Of a stretch of DNA of 64,000 nt, positions 27,118-36,660 are shown piece after piece (position 1 is the first letter of the stretch; each line of letters begins with the position of its first letter). Under the pieces are notes generated by a model. That model saw nothing but the letters and a program-made list of their open reading frames with translations, was not told where the DNA came from and searched no databases. The translations under genes and the position numbers were made by a program. Origin of the DNA: Flavobacterium undicola (GTDB lineage: Bacteria > Bacteroidota > Bacteroidia > Flavobacteriales > Flavobacteriaceae); contig NZ_JAAAPM020000026.1 in the NCBI RefSeq assembly GCF_009909155.2, forward strand, positions 1-64,000, given 5' to 3'.

Positions 27118-27235
27118 GTATTTGGTATTTTATATAATATTATTGAAAATTCTAAAAAAGCAATCGTCACAACTAACTTGAAGTGAGCTATTTTCTAAAT
27201 TTAAAAACCTTAGAAAATATTCATAAGCAAAATCA

Positions 27236-27280
27236 TGTAATCGATTACACAAATCTAAATATTTTTTCTCTATTAAACAA
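27236..27280 (-). promoter_or_regulatory. Promoter and LacI-type operator of the GH28 operon
   Basis: On the minus strand a TTG (-33, plus coordinates 27278-27280), 20 bases, and a -7 box TAGATTTG (27250-27257) are followed at once by the perfect palindrome TGTAATCGATTACA (27236-27249). The operator therefore covers the predicted start site, about 120 bases before the GH28 start codon. The layout is the same as at exuT. The rest of the 396-base gap to lacI is AT-rich and holds only the lacI operator. Confidence 0.8.
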
Positions 27281-27443
27281 TTAAAAATAGAACAAAAATA
27301 TGAGATGCATAAAAAAGAGCTATTTTATTTTAATATTAAACAATTATAAAGTTAATTTTTATTAAAAAAAAGATACCTAAATCTTTACTAAAAAGATAAA
27401 TAACTAAATAACAGCGTTTTACAAGTTGAATTACAATACAAAA

Positions 27444-27457
27444 TGTAATCGATAACA
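27444..27457 (+). promoter_or_regulatory. LacI-type operator upstream of the lacI-family gene
   Basis: TGTAATCGATAACA differs from the perfect palindrome at one position and lies 56 bases before the regulator start codon. No good TAnnTTTG box is adjacent, so the exact promoter is unclear. Its position suggests autoregulation. Confidence 0.65.
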
Positions 27458-27513
27458 CTAAATAGCATTATTTATAAAAAAAATATTATTTTTACCGAGA
27501 TAGACTAATTATA

Positions 27514-28533
27514 ATGAGTGGAAAAACAACAATTTATGACATTGCCAAAGCGCTAAATATTACTGCTGCAACCGTTTCGAGAGCATTAAACGACAACCCT
27601 AAAATAAGTCAAAGCACTCGAAAATTAGTCCTTGAAACGGCTAATAAAATGAATTACAAGCAAAATAAATTAGCACTGGCATTAAGAAGTGGAAAAAGTA
27701 ATAATGTTGGTGTTATTGTACCGCGTATAAACACTAATTTTTTTGCTTCGGTAATCAGAGGTATTGAAGAAGGCTTACATCCCGAAGGCTACCAGGTTAT
27801 TATTTGCCAAACTCATGAGGACGAGGACAGAGAAGTTGAAAATGTCAACACGCTATTAAACGCTCAGGTTGATGGTATCTTTATGTCCATCTCTAATCTT
27901 CCAAAAGAAAACAATCACTACATAGAACGTGTTATTCAAAAAAACATTCCTTTAATATTTTTTGACAGAAAAAAAGAAATGAAGAATGTAAGTTCGGTTA
28001 CTATTGATGATTATCTGGCATCTTACCAGACTACGCAACATCTTATTGAACAAGGCTGTGAAAAAATAGCTTACTTCTCAGGAGATCGTTCGTTAGAAAT
28101 CTACGAAGACCGATACAGAGGGTACGAACAAGCCTTATTAGACAATAACATTCCAATAAACGAAGATTATATAATTAGCATAAAAAGTAATGTTGTAGAA
28201 GGAAGAGATGCGGTTGAAAAATTATTAACGTTAGAAAATCCTCCAAATGCTATTTTTTCCACCAGTGATTTTGCGGCTTTAGGAGCCATCCAAAAACTAA
28301 AAGAACGCGGCATTAAAATCCCAGAAGATTTTTGTGTTTTTGGTTTTGGAAACGAACCTTTTACCAAATTCATGGAATTATCTATTTCTACTATTGATCA
28401 GTCGCCATTAGAAATGGGAAAAATGGCCGCCCAAGTATTTTTAGATAAGATAAACAATAAGAAATCTGAAAGCAAAGTCGTTTTACTACCCAAATTACTT
28501 ATACGACAGTCTTCAACCAGAATCATAACTTAG
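27514..28533 (+). CDS. LacI-family transcriptional regulator of pectin/uronate genes
   Basis: The 339-residue protein has an N-terminal LacI helix-turn-helix (TIYDIAKALNITAATVSRALND, residues about 6-27) and hinge helix (KLALALRSGKSNNVGVIVP, about 50-68), then a periplasmic-binding-protein-like ligand domain (70-335). It stands between the divergent GH28 operon and the convergent uronate catabolic operon. Palindromes of LacI-operator type occur at five nearby promoters, including its own, so it is the natural regulator of the set. The inducer is probably an intermediate of galacturonate catabolism such as KDG; that is inference from the targets. It could be compared with the KdgR/UxuR-type functional class, but I do not assign a name. 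Confidence 0.93.
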   Translation: MSGKTTIYDIAKALNITAATVSRALNDNPKISQSTRKLVLETANKMNYKQNKLALALRSGKSNNVGVIVPRINTNFFASVIRGIEEGLHPEGYQVIICQTHEDEDREVENVNTLLNAQVDGIFMSISNLPKENNHYIERVIQKNIPLIFFDRKKEMKNVSSVTIDDYLASYQTTQHLIEQGCEKIAYFSGDRSLEIYEDRYRGYEQALLDNNIPINEDYIISIKSNVVEGRDAVEKLLTLENPPNAIFSTSDFAALGAIQKLKERGIKIPEDFCVFGFGNEPFTKFMELSISTIDQSPLEMGKMAAQVFLDKINNKKSESKVVLLPKLLIRQSSTRIIT

Positions 28534-28539
28534 AGATAA

Positions 28540-28574
28540 AAAAAGGGAGGCATTAAATAAACACCTCCCTTTTT
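28540..28574. terminator. Bidirectional intrinsic terminator between lacI and uxaA
   Basis: AAAAAGGGAGG (28540-28550) and CCTCCCTTTTT (28564-28574) form an 11-bp stem with a 13-base loop. The A/T ends give a U-run in both directions. It serves the convergent lacI gene and the uxaA end of the catabolic operon. Confidence 0.9.
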
Positions 28575-28602
28575 AACTAAAAACAAAATCTAAAAACAAT
28601 CT

Positions 28603-30219
28603 TTATAGCGATACTCCTCTTTTCCAAGGAATGAAGTCATTTTGATTTAAAATTGCAGCCTTAGTTTTTACATCACCACTAGCTACTTTAATAATAAATT
28701 CCAGCATTTCGTCAGCCATTTCTTCAATCGATTTTTCACCTGTAATAATTCCACCAGTATTAAAATCGATAATATCAGACATTTTTTGAGCCAATTGAGT
28801 GTTAGAAGATACTTTTACAACTGGCGCAATTGGATTTCCTGTTGGAGTTCCTAAACCTGTTGTAAACAATACCATATTCGCTCCCGAACCTACCATTGCA
28901 GTAGTACATTCAACGTCATTTCCTGGAGTACATAACAATGTAAAACCTGGTTCGTTGATATATTCTCCATAATCATAAACACCTACGATTGGTGAAGTTC
29001 CTCCTTTTTTAGAAGCACCTGCTGATTTCATAGCATCAGTAATTAAACCGTCTTTGATATTACCCGGAGAAGGATTCATATCAAATCCTGAACCTGCATC
29101 AACAACTGTTTTCTCATACCATTTCATTAAGTCTAAGAAACGTTGTCCGTCTTTATCATCTACACAACGATTCACTAATTCTTGTTCCACACCACATAAT
29201 TCAGGGAATTCAGAAAGAATAGTAGTTCCTCCAAGTGCAACCAATTTATCAGACAACACTCCTAATGTTGGGTTTGCAGAAATTCCAGAGAATCCATCAG
29301 AACCACCACACTCTAAACCAATTCTTAATTTAGATAATGGAGCAGGTTTTCTTTCAATTTTATTAGCCTCTTTAATAGCAGCAAAAGAATCTTTTACTAC
29401 AGTACTTAACATTTCTTCAATTGTACCAATTTGTTGTTGGTCGTAAATCAAAACTGGCTTATTATAGTCTGGATTAATTTCCTTCATAGCATCCTGGAAA
29501 ATTGAGATTTGTAAGTTTTGACAACCTAAACTCAAAACAGTAGCTCCGGCAACGTTAGGGTTATTTACATAACCAGCCAAAAGTTTAGCCAAAGAGTGTG
29601 AATCCTGACGAATTCCTCCACAACCACCCTGATGCTGGATAAATTTTACTTCAATATTTTCGAACAAATCTACTTCTGTAGATTTTGCAACTGCATCGTC
29701 AGCACCTGTTTCAGAATTGACCAAAGAACGTAATAACAATTGATAATCAGTTTCTTTTGGTTTCTTTAATTCTTTTTCAAAAATTCCTTTTAGGATTTCG
29801 ATATTTCTGTTTTCACAAAATACTAATGGAAAGAACAACCAAACATTCTCTGTTCCAACTTGTCCATCCTCTCTATGATACCCCATGAAAGTTTTATCTT
29901 TCCATTTATCAACATTAGGAACATCCCAACCAATAGTTTCTGTTTTTCCAGTAACCTTAGCACTCTCGTGCTTAACATTTTCAGTAGTAATAACATCACC
30001 TTTAGCAATTTTCTGGCTTGCTTTTCCAACGATTACACCGTACATATAGATTTTGTCTCCAGCTTCAAAATCTTTCATCGCAATCTTATGCTTCATTTTA
30101 GTATCCGATAATACTAAAACGTCTTCTCCTTCAAATGCAATAGTTTCTCCAGCAACTAGGTTTACTAAAGCTACAGCTACATTATCAGAAGGATCTACCT
30201 TTATTAATTTCTTTTGCAT
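28603..30219 (-). CDS. uxaA: Altronate dehydratase
   Basis: The 538-residue protein joins an N-terminal SAF domain (about 10-85, IKVDPSDNVAVALVNLVAGE) to the galactarate/altronate dehydratase domain (about 110-530). The latter has GYHREDGQVGTEN, the metal/Cys-rich HQGGCGGIRQDS near 195, LGLECGGSDGFSG-type motif IGLECGGSDGFSG near 300 and EFPELCGVE. It dehydrates D-altronate to 2-keto-3-deoxygluconate (KDG) in the cytoplasm. It is about 40 residues longer than the E. coli enzyme, mostly in the N-terminal part. It is the last gene of the seven-gene catabolic operon and ends at a strong terminator. Confidence 0.95.
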   Translation of the reverse strand: MQKKLIKVDPSDNVAVALVNLVAGETIAFEGEDVLVLSDTKMKHKIAMKDFEAGDKIYMYGVIVGKASQKIAKGDVITTENVKHESAKVTGKTETIGWDVPNVDKWKDKTFMGYHREDGQVGTENVWLFFPLVFCENRNIEILKGIFEKELKKPKETDYQLLLRSLVNSETGADDAVAKSTEVDLFENIEVKFIQHQGGCGGIRQDSHSLAKLLAGYVNNPNVAGATVLSLGCQNLQISIFQDAMKEINPDYNKPVLIYDQQQIGTIEEMLSTVVKDSFAAIKEANKIERKPAPLSKLRIGLECGGSDGFSGISANPTLGVLSDKLVALGGTTILSEFPELCGVEQELVNRCVDDKDGQRFLDLMKWYEKTVVDAGSGFDMNPSPGNIKDGLITDAMKSAGASKKGGTSPIVGVYDYGEYINEPGFTLLCTPGNDVECTTAMVGSGANMVLFTTGLGTPTGNPIAPVVKVSSNTQLAQKMSDIIDFNTGGIITGEKSIEEMADEMLEFIIKVASGDVKTKAAILNQNDFIPWKRGVSL

Positions 30220-30241
30220 CTTAATTGATTTTTTGTTTTTT

Positions 30242-31696
30242 TTAATTTTTTTGAGAAAAATTGATAAACCCTTGCTCTACACCATTGGCATCAATTTCAT
30301 TTAAAGCAAGCACTAAAGCTTGAGAAAGTCCGTCAACTTTAGTTAAATCTTCACCCCAGAATTCGTTGTTAGCTAAAATTGAACTTACAACTGAATCTAC
30401 AGTACCTAATTGCCAAGCATTTTTAAATGCTTCAACTATCTCTGGAGAATCTTTTACAGGTAAAGCTTCGTTATTCCAAGTTCCTTTGTAGAATTGGATT
30501 AAACAAGCTAATGAAAAAGTCAAATTAATTGGCAGTTTTGCTTTTGCATTATAATATCCTAATAAACTTGGTAAAACTCTTACTTTGAATTTTGAGATAG
30601 AATTTAAAGCAATATCAGCCAATGCATGCTTGATAAATGGATTTTTAAAACGATCCATTACCTCTTCAGCATAAGCAGTGATTTCATTTTTGTCCATAGC
30701 AAGCGTTTCGCTAATTTCACTGATAACGTTGTTTACAAACGGTCCAGTAAAATCTCCGTTAACCGTTTCCATTACTAATTTGTTACCGTGTAATAATGAA
30801 ATAGGAACCATTGCAGTATGTGCACCGTTTAGAATACGAACTTTTATCATTTTAAAAGGACGGATATCGTCAACAATTTTCACATTCAAATCTGTTTTAT
30901 GGAAAGGTAACTTTTGTTTTAAATCTTCGCCTCCTTCAATAGCCCAAAGGAAGAAAGGTTCAGCAGCAACAATTAAATTATCTTGATAATCTAATTTGCT
31001 ATTGTAGTCTTCAATTTCAGCTCTTGGATATCCAGGAACAATTCTGTCAACCAAAGTACTGTGATACGTACAAGCATTAGATACCCAAGTTTTAAATGCA
31101 TCCTCTAATTTCCATAAATCACAATATTGTAAAATAATTTTTTTCAGAGTCTCTGAGTTATAATCAATCAATTCACAAGGAATGATAGTTAACCCTTTAG
31201 AAGCATCTCCATTAAAATGTTTAAATCTCTCATGTAATAAAACAGTCAACTTTGCAGGAAATGAAGCTGGTGGCTGCATATCCGGAGTATCGCTTTCAAG
31301 AAATTCTATTCCAGCTTCAGTAGTATTTGAAACAATAAATTGAAGTTCTTCTTCTTTGGCTAACGCTAAATAATCGGCAAATTCAGTATAAGGATTGATT
31401 CCTTTTACAACATTAGTAATTAACTGAATGTCTTGAATTTTTTCACCTTTTTTGATTCCGTTCATAAACAAAGTATAAAGACCGTCCTGATCATTAATCA
31501 TGTTTACCATACCACCTGCCAATGGCTGAACCATTGCAATACCAGCATTAAAATCAACTTCATTATTTAATCTTTGAAAAGCGTAATCAACAAAAGCTCT
31601 TAAAAAGTTACCTTCACCAAATTGTACTACTTTTATTGGATTCAATTTTTCTAATCCCCTATTCTTTCTGTTTAATTTTTCCATTACCTCTGACAT
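30242..31696 (-). CDS. uxaB: Tagaturonate reductase (altronate oxidoreductase)
   Basis: The 484-residue protein belongs to the mannitol-dehydrogenase superfamily: an N-terminal nucleotide-binding segment VVQFGEGNFLRAFVDYAFQ (about 22-40) and a C-terminal helical domain with KVRILNGAHTAMVPI near 285, which holds the catalytic Lys/Asn/His cluster. The length equals that of known UxaB. It reduces D-tagaturonate to D-altronate with NADH. It lies 22 bases before uxaA and 18 bases after kdgA; with uxaC in the same operon the whole isomerase route for galacturonate is present. Confidence 0.95.
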   Translation of the reverse strand: MSEVMEKLNRKNRGLEKLNPIKVVQFGEGNFLRAFVDYAFQRLNNEVDFNAGIAMVQPLAGGMVNMINDQDGLYTLFMNGIKKGEKIQDIQLITNVVKGINPYTEFADYLALAKEEELQFIVSNTTEAGIEFLESDTPDMQPPASFPAKLTVLLHERFKHFNGDASKGLTIIPCELIDYNSETLKKIILQYCDLWKLEDAFKTWVSNACTYHSTLVDRIVPGYPRAEIEDYNSKLDYQDNLIVAAEPFFLWAIEGGEDLKQKLPFHKTDLNVKIVDDIRPFKMIKVRILNGAHTAMVPISLLHGNKLVMETVNGDFTGPFVNNVISEISETLAMDKNEITAYAEEVMDRFKNPFIKHALADIALNSISKFKVRVLPSLLGYYNAKAKLPINLTFSLACLIQFYKGTWNNEALPVKDSPEIVEAFKNAWQLGTVDSVVSSILANNEFWGEDLTKVDGLSQALVLALNEIDANGVEQGFINFSQKN

Positions 31697-31714
31697 AATT
31701 GGTTGTATTAATTT

Positions 31715-32386
31715 TTATTTTTTACGTAAATCGCTAATAATTGCTAAAGTATCTTTTACTTTTTGAGTTAATCCAGCATAATCTTTGCTTTCTAAAACTG
31801 CTGCTGAGATTAATTGAGATCCAATTCCAACACAGGTTACACCTGCATCAAACCAAGTTTTTAAATTGTCTCTTTCAGTAGAAACTCCTCCCGTAGGCAT
31901 AATGCTTGTCCAAGGACATGGTCCTTTTATTCCTTTGATAAATTGTGGTCCGTAGATTTCTCCCGGGAACAATTTTACAATTTCGCAACCTAATTCTTCA
32001 GCTCTGGCAATTTCAGTTAAAGTACCACAACCTGGAGACCACAATACTTTTCTACGATTACATACTAAAGCAATATCTTCTCTTAATACCGGAGTTACAA
32101 TAAAATTAGCTCCTATTTGCATATAAAGTGAAGCAGCTGCAGCATCAGTTACTGAACCTACTCCCATTATCATTCCCGGTAATTCTTTGATAGCGTATTT
32201 TGTCAATTCGCCAAAAACTTCGTGAGCGAAATCTCCTCTGGCAGTAAACTCCATCAAACGGGCACCACCATCATAACAAGCTTTCAAAACATTTTTACTT
32301 AGTTCGAGATCTTTACTAAAAAACAATGGAATCATCCCTGTTTCTTTCATTGCAGTAGCAACTTCTATACGTGTAAATTGAGCCAT
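31715..32386 (-). CDS. kdgA: KDPG aldolase (2-keto-3-deoxy-6-phosphogluconate aldolase)
   Basis: A 223-residue class I aldolase of the KDPG/KHG family. The catalytic Glu is in RLMEFTARG near 45, the phosphate-binding GVGSVTDA near 92 and the Schiff-base Lys in CEIVKLFPGEIYGP near 142, with MPTGGVS near 170 and GIGSQL near 195. It splits KDPG to pyruvate and glyceraldehyde-3-phosphate. It is 11 bases after kdgK, which makes its substrate, so the last two steps of the pathway are co-translated neighbours. Confidence 0.95.
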   Translation of the reverse strand: MAQFTRIEVATAMKETGMIPLFFSKDLELSKNVLKACYDGGARLMEFTARGDFAHEVFGELTKYAIKELPGMIMGVGSVTDAAAASLYMQIGANFIVTPVLREDIALVCNRRKVLWSPGCGTLTEIARAEELGCEIVKLFPGEIYGPQFIKGIKGPCPWTSIMPTGGVSTERDNLKTWFDAGVTCVGIGSQLISAAVLESKDYAGLTQKVKDTLAIISDLRKK

Positions 32387-32397
32387 TTTATCTTTTT

Positions 32398-33420
32398 TTA
32401 TCTTGAAACTTTACCTGTAAAATCACCGTCAAGTAATTTTTCAATTTCATTTTTAGTAATTAAATTATAATCTCCGTAAATAGTATGTTTTAAACAACAA
32501 GCAGCAACCGCAAAGTTTAATGCTCTTTGTTTATCCAAAGGCTCTTCATTCAATCCATAGATTAAACCTCCCATGAATGCATCACCACTACCTACTCTAT
32601 CCACAACAGGAGTTACTTCTTGAACAGCAGCTTTGAATACTTCTTTTCCATCATAAAGGATTCCTCCAATGCGTTGATGAGAAGCACTTACTGAATAACG
32701 CAAAGTAGTTGCCATGTATTTTAATTCAGGACACAATTTGAATACAGTATCATACAATGCTGGTAACGTTTCTTCTTTTTGATAATCAGGATCTACTTTG
32801 TCTAAACCTAACATGAAATTAGCCGTATCAATATCGCCTAATAAAATGTTACTGTATTTCAACATTTCTGGCATTACGTCTTTAGGTTGTTTGCCATAGG
32901 TCCAAAGTTTTGAACGGTAATTCAAATCAGTAGATATAGTCAAGCCTAATTCGTGAGCCACTTTTATTGCTTCAAGACAAGCTTCTGCAGCAGTTTCAGA
33001 AAGTGCAGGAGTAATCCCGCTCCAGTGAAACCAAGTAGCGTCTTTTAATATTTCTTTCCAGTCAAATTCTCCTTTTTTCAAAGTAGACATTGAACTGTTG
33101 GCTCTATCATAAATTACATTACTTGCACGAGTACTAGTTCCTGTTTCAAGAAAATAAATTCCCAAACGCTCTCCACCTTTCATTACATTTTGACAATTTA
33201 CATCTAGTTTGCGCATTTCGTGAATAGCACAATTCCCTAATTCATTATTAGGTACTTTAGTAACAAATTCCGCTTTCATGCCGTAATTTACAAGCGAAAC
33301 AGCTACATTAAATTCTCCCCCACCATAGGTTGCTTTATACGATTCTGCCTGAGCAAATCTCAAATGCCTGTCCGTAGATAAACGGAGTAGAATTTCTCCA
33401 AAAGTGACTACTTTTTTCAA
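32398..33420 (-). CDS. kdgK: 2-keto-3-deoxygluconate kinase (PfkB family)
   Basis: The 340-residue protein is a PfkB/ribokinase-type sugar kinase. The substrate loop GGGEFNVAVSL is near residue 34 and the ATP-binding/catalytic DRVGSGDAFMGGLIYG is near 275, with the base Asp. It phosphorylates KDG at C6. Both branches of this operon, UxaCBA from saturated galacturonate and KduI/KduD from the unsaturated sugar, end in KDG, so this kinase is the common step. Preceded by uxaC with a 36-base gap. Confidence 0.94.
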   Translation of the reverse strand: MKKVVTFGEILLRLSTDRHLRFAQAESYKATYGGGEFNVAVSLVNYGMKAEFVTKVPNNELGNCAIHEMRKLDVNCQNVMKGGERLGIYFLETGTSTRASNVIYDRANSSMSTLKKGEFDWKEILKDATWFHWSGITPALSETAAEACLEAIKVAHELGLTISTDLNYRSKLWTYGKQPKDVMPEMLKYSNILLGDIDTANFMLGLDKVDPDYQKEETLPALYDTVFKLCPELKYMATTLRYSVSASHQRIGGILYDGKEVFKAAVQEVTPVVDRVGSGDAFMGGLIYGLNEEPLDKQRALNFAVAACCLKHTIYGDYNLITKNEIEKLLDGDFTGKVSR

Positions 33421-33456
33421 ATGAAAATTTTTTATAAATTATACTTAATTATTTTT

Positions 33457-34869
33457 TTAACCTTTTACTGGAAATTTAAAATATTCCTTAGCATTACCAT
33501 AGCTAATATCTGAAACCATTTTTCCAATCCATTCCATTTCAGAAGCTGGTAACTCTCCTCTTTTGATTTCATCACCTAAAAGGTTACAAAGAATACGTCT
33601 GAAATATTCGTGTCTTGGGAAAGACAAGAAACTTCTTGAATCCGTCAACATACCAATAAAACAACTAATCAAACTCATGTTTGACAATGCGTTCAATTGT
33701 TTAGTCATTCCGTCTTTTTGATCTAAGAACCACCATCCTGAACCAAATTGTACTTTTCCTCTAACACTTCCGTCGTTAAAGTTACCAATCATAGTAGCCA
33801 TAACTTCGTTATCCGCTGGATTCAAGTTATAAATAATAGTTTTTGTCAATTTATCTTTACTATCCAAAGCATTTAAGAAAGCAGATAATTTTTGAGCCTG
33901 TGGATAATCTCCAATAGAATCCCATCCTGTATCAGCTCCTAAAATACGGTGCATACGAGCATTATTATTTCTCAAAGCTCCTAAGTGAAATTGTTGTACC
34001 CATCCAAATTCATGGTAAGTTTCACATAAGAATACCAAGATAGCACTTTGGAATTTTAATGCTTCTTCATTGCTGATCGCTTGGTTTTCTCTTTTCTTTT
34101 TGAAAATAGCATTTACTTCGCTTTCAGTATAGTTTTCAAAATAAATTTGGTCTAATCCATGGTCACAAAGTTGACAACCATTTGCATTGAAATACTCAAT
34201 TCTATTTCTCAAAGCAGCACATAAATCAGCATAAGTATTGATCTCAATTGATGCTTTTTGTGCTAAAACATCAAGGTATTCGTTATAACCATCGTTTGCA
34301 ATTAAAATCGCTTTGTCAGGTCTAAAAGCAGTACTCACTGTAGTTTTGAAATCGCTTTTTAATAATTGCGCGTGAAAATCTAAACTATCAATTGGATCTT
34401 CAGTAGTACAAACTAATTCAGCATTTACTTTACGCAACAAGTTTCTTGTACTGTATTCAGCTGAATTTACCTTAGCAGAAGTTTCTTCGTAAATTCTTTC
34501 AGCTGATTTCTCATTTAATAATTCAGTAATATCAAAATAACGAGCTAACTCTAAGTGTGTCCAGTGATACAATGGATTACGCATAGTGTAAGGAACTGTT
34601 TTTGCCCAGTTCAAAAACTTATCTTTATCAGAAGCATTACCAGTAACAAATTGTTCATTGATCCCCAAAGTACGCATTGCACGCCATTTGTAGTGATCTC
34701 CCTTAATCCAAACATCAGTAATGTTGTTGAAAATTTTATCTTCAGCAATAAACTGAGGATTCAAGTGATTATGGTAATCAATAATCGGTTGATTTTTAGA
34801 ATAATTATGATATAATTCTTCTGCGAATTTATTTTCTAATAAAAAGTTATCGTTTATAAAAGTGCTCAT
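33457..34869 (-). CDS. uxaC: Uronate isomerase (glucuronate/galacturonate isomerase)
   Basis: The 470-residue protein has the amidohydrolase-like fold of uronate isomerase. Recognisable segments are IDYHNHLNPQFIAEDK near 30 (metal-binding HxH), DHYKWRAMRTLGI near 60, VCTTEDPIDSLDFH near 160, the HLGALRNNNARM stretch near 290 and DSRSFLSFPRHEYFRR near 415. The length matches E. coli UxaC. It converts galacturonate to tagaturonate (and glucuronate to fructuronate). No mannonate dehydratase or fructuronate reductase is in the window, so the galacturonate reaction is the relevant one here. Confidence 0.96.
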   Translation of the reverse strand: MSTFINDNFLLENKFAEELYHNYSKNQPIIDYHNHLNPQFIAEDKIFNNITDVWIKGDHYKWRAMRTLGINEQFVTGNASDKDKFLNWAKTVPYTMRNPLYHWTHLELARYFDITELLNEKSAERIYEETSAKVNSAEYSTRNLLRKVNAELVCTTEDPIDSLDFHAQLLKSDFKTTVSTAFRPDKAILIANDGYNEYLDVLAQKASIEINTYADLCAALRNRIEYFNANGCQLCDHGLDQIYFENYTESEVNAIFKKKRENQAISNEEALKFQSAILVFLCETYHEFGWVQQFHLGALRNNNARMHRILGADTGWDSIGDYPQAQKLSAFLNALDSKDKLTKTIIYNLNPADNEVMATMIGNFNDGSVRGKVQFGSGWWFLDQKDGMTKQLNALSNMSLISCFIGMLTDSRSFLSFPRHEYFRRILCNLLGDEIKRGELPASEMEWIGKMVSDISYGNAKEYFKFPVKG

Positions 34870-34887
34870 TATAATTTACTTAAAATA

Positions 34888-35673
34888 TTAATTTTCATTT
34901 GATGGTTTACCAATGGTAGCCAAAATTCCACCATCAACATAAATAATTTGTCCATTAACAAACTTACTAGCCTCAGAAGCTAAAAACACAGTTGCTCCAG
35001 CCAAATCCTCAGGATCTCCCCAACGACCAGCAGGTGTTCTACTGATGATGAATTCGTTAAATGGATTTCCATTCACACGAATCGGTTCTGTTTGTGTAGT
35101 TGCAAAATAACCAGGGCCAATTCCGTTTACCTGAACATTGTATTTAGCCCATTCAGTAGCTAAGTTACGAGTCAACATTTTCAATCCTCCTTTTGCAGCA
35201 GCATAAGCAGAAACATTTGTTCTACCTAATTCACTCATCATAGAACAGATATTGATGATTTTTCCTGATTGACGTTCGATCATTTGTTTCGCCACTAATT
35301 GTGACATAATAAATGGGCCTACTAAATCTACTTCAATTACTTGTCTAAAATCACTTACTGGCATTGTAATAGCCAATTCTCTTTTAATAATTCCTGCATT
35401 ATTAATCAAGATGTCAATTGCTCCTAATTCCTTAGTAATCAATTCCACATTTTCAGCAGCCGCTTTTTCATCGGTTACATCAAATAAATATCCTGCAGCA
35501 GTATATCCTTTGCTTTTGTAATAAGCAAGCGCATCTTCCATTTTAGAAGGTGTTGTTCCTGTAATTACAAGTTCAGCACCAGCTTGAGCTAAACCTTCAG
35601 CCATAGCTAATCCTAAACCATGAGTTCCTCCAGTAATAAGCGCTCTTTTTCCTTTTAAATTAAATAAATTCAT
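34888..35673 (-). CDS. kduD: 2-deoxy-D-gluconate 3-dehydrogenase type SDR
   Basis: A 261-residue classical short-chain dehydrogenase. The nucleotide-binding TGGTHGLGLAMAEGL is near residue 15, NNAGI near 90, a catalytic Ser in NICSMMSELG near 143 and Tyr/Lys in SAYAAAKGG near 157. It is four bases after kduI. KduD reduces 3-deoxy-D-glycero-2,5-hexodiulosonate, the KduI product, to KDG. The related gluconate 5-dehydrogenase is the alternative name, but the pairing with kduI decides. Confidence 0.93.
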   Translation of the reverse strand: MNLFNLKGKRALITGGTHGLGLAMAEGLAQAGAELVITGTTPSKMEDALAYYKSKGYTAAGYLFDVTDEKAAAENVELITKELGAIDILINNAGIIKRELAITMPVSDFRQVIEVDLVGPFIMSQLVAKQMIERQSGKIINICSMMSELGRTNVSAYAAAKGGLKMLTRNLATEWAKYNVQVNGIGPGYFATTQTEPIRVNGNPFNEFIISRTPAGRWGDPEDLAGATVFLASEASKFVNGQIIYVDGGILATIGKPSNEN

Positions 35674-35677
35674 GTGA

Positions 35678-36517
35678 TTATCTTAATTCATTGATTTTAC
35701 AAACATCCATATCTCCATAATCCAGGTTTTCACCTGCCATACCCCAGATAAAAGTATAATTACTTGTTCCTGATCCAGAGTGGATAGACCACGGTGGAGA
35801 AATAACTGCTTGATGATTGTTCATCCAAATATGTCTTGTTTCTTGTGGTTCTCCCATAAAATGACAAACGGCTTGGTTTTCTGGAATGTCTAAATAAAAA
35901 TAAACTTCCATACGACGATCATGAACGTGAGCTGGCATAGTATTCCAAACACTTCCTGGACGCAATTCAGTCATTCCCATTTGCAATTGACAAGTAGTAA
36001 CTACACTTCCAATAATCATTTGGTTTACAGTACGGTGATTAGCCGTTTCCATAGTTCCTAATTCTAATTTGTTTGCTTCTGCTAAACTTACCTGAACTGT
36101 TGGATAAGTAGTATGAGCTGGAGCAGAATTAATATAAAATTTAGCCGGGTTTTTAGCGTCAGCACTTTTAAATAGTACTTCTTTATTTCCGCTACCTATG
36201 TATAAAGCATCTTTAAAACCTAGTTCGTATGATTTCCCTTCAACAACAACAGAACCATTTCCACCAACATTGATAATTCCCATTTCTCTGCGCTCTAAAA
36301 AATAACTTGATTTTAGAGGATCAATAGTTTCAAGAATTAAATCACCACTTACAGGAACAGCTGAACCAGTAATGTATCTGTCATAATGCGAGTAAGTAAA
36401 AGTAATTTCATTTTCTTGCATTAAATTATCAATCAAGAATTCATCTCTTAATTGTTTAGTATCGTATTGTTTTACTGCTTTAGGGCTAGAAGCATATCTA
36501 GAACTATAATTTGTCAT
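35678..36517 (-). CDS. kduI: 5-keto-4-deoxyuronate isomerase
   Basis: The 279-residue cupin protein has the KduI family length and motifs. The N-terminal RYASSPKAVKQYDTKQLRDEFL is typical, the zinc site is in PAHVHDRRMEVYFYL near 195 with further ligands near 245 (ISPPWSIHSG). It isomerises 5-keto-4-deoxyuronate, formed spontaneously from the unsaturated sugar released by GH105, to the hexodiulosonate used by KduD. It is the first gene of the seven-gene operon; its promoter carries a perfect LacI-type operator 17 bases before the start codon. Confidence 0.96.
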   Translation of the reverse strand: MTNYSSRYASSPKAVKQYDTKQLRDEFLIDNLMQENEITFTYSHYDRYITGSAVPVSGDLILETIDPLKSSYFLERREMGIINVGGNGSVVVEGKSYELGFKDALYIGSGNKEVLFKSADAKNPAKFYINSAPAHTTYPTVQVSLAEANKLELGTMETANHRTVNQMIIGSVVTTCQLQMGMTELRPGSVWNTMPAHVHDRRMEVYFYLDIPENQAVCHFMGEPQETRHIWMNNHQAVISPPWSIHSGSGTSNYTFIWGMAGENLDYGDMDVCKINELR

Positions 36518-36533
36518 AATTATTTAGTTTTAA

Positions 36534-36553
36534 TGTAATCGATTACAAAGGTA
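36534..36553 (-). promoter_or_regulatory. kduI operon -7 box and LacI-type operator
   Basis: The perfect palindrome TGTAATCGATTACA (36534-36547) overlaps by two bases the minus-strand -7 box TACCTTTG (36546-36553). No TTG is found at normal -33 spacing, so the promoter may depend on an extended -7 or be weak. Binding here would block transcription of all seven catabolic genes. Confidence 0.75.
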
Positions 36554-36609
36554 TTAATTTAATTTATTTTATCTCTATTTTTATAAAAAACAAGTTCACT
36601 ACAAAAAGT

Positions 36610-36649
36610 TAAAAAAAAGAAAAAAGCCCTCTTGAATACAAGAGAGCTG
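36610..36649 (-). terminator. Intrinsic terminator after exuT
   Basis: On the minus strand a stem of AGCTCTCTTG paired with CAAGAGGGCT (one mismatch, 4-base loop; plus coordinates 36625-36648) is followed by a U-run (36610-36624). It lies 12 bases after the transporter stop, so exuT is a single-gene transcript separate from the kduI operon. Confidence 0.85.
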
Positions 36650-36660
36650 TTTTTTTGATT

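Noticed and set aside
29054..29446. Plus-strand ORF of 130 codons
   Set aside because: Antisense to conserved uxaA coding sequence, with no independent support.
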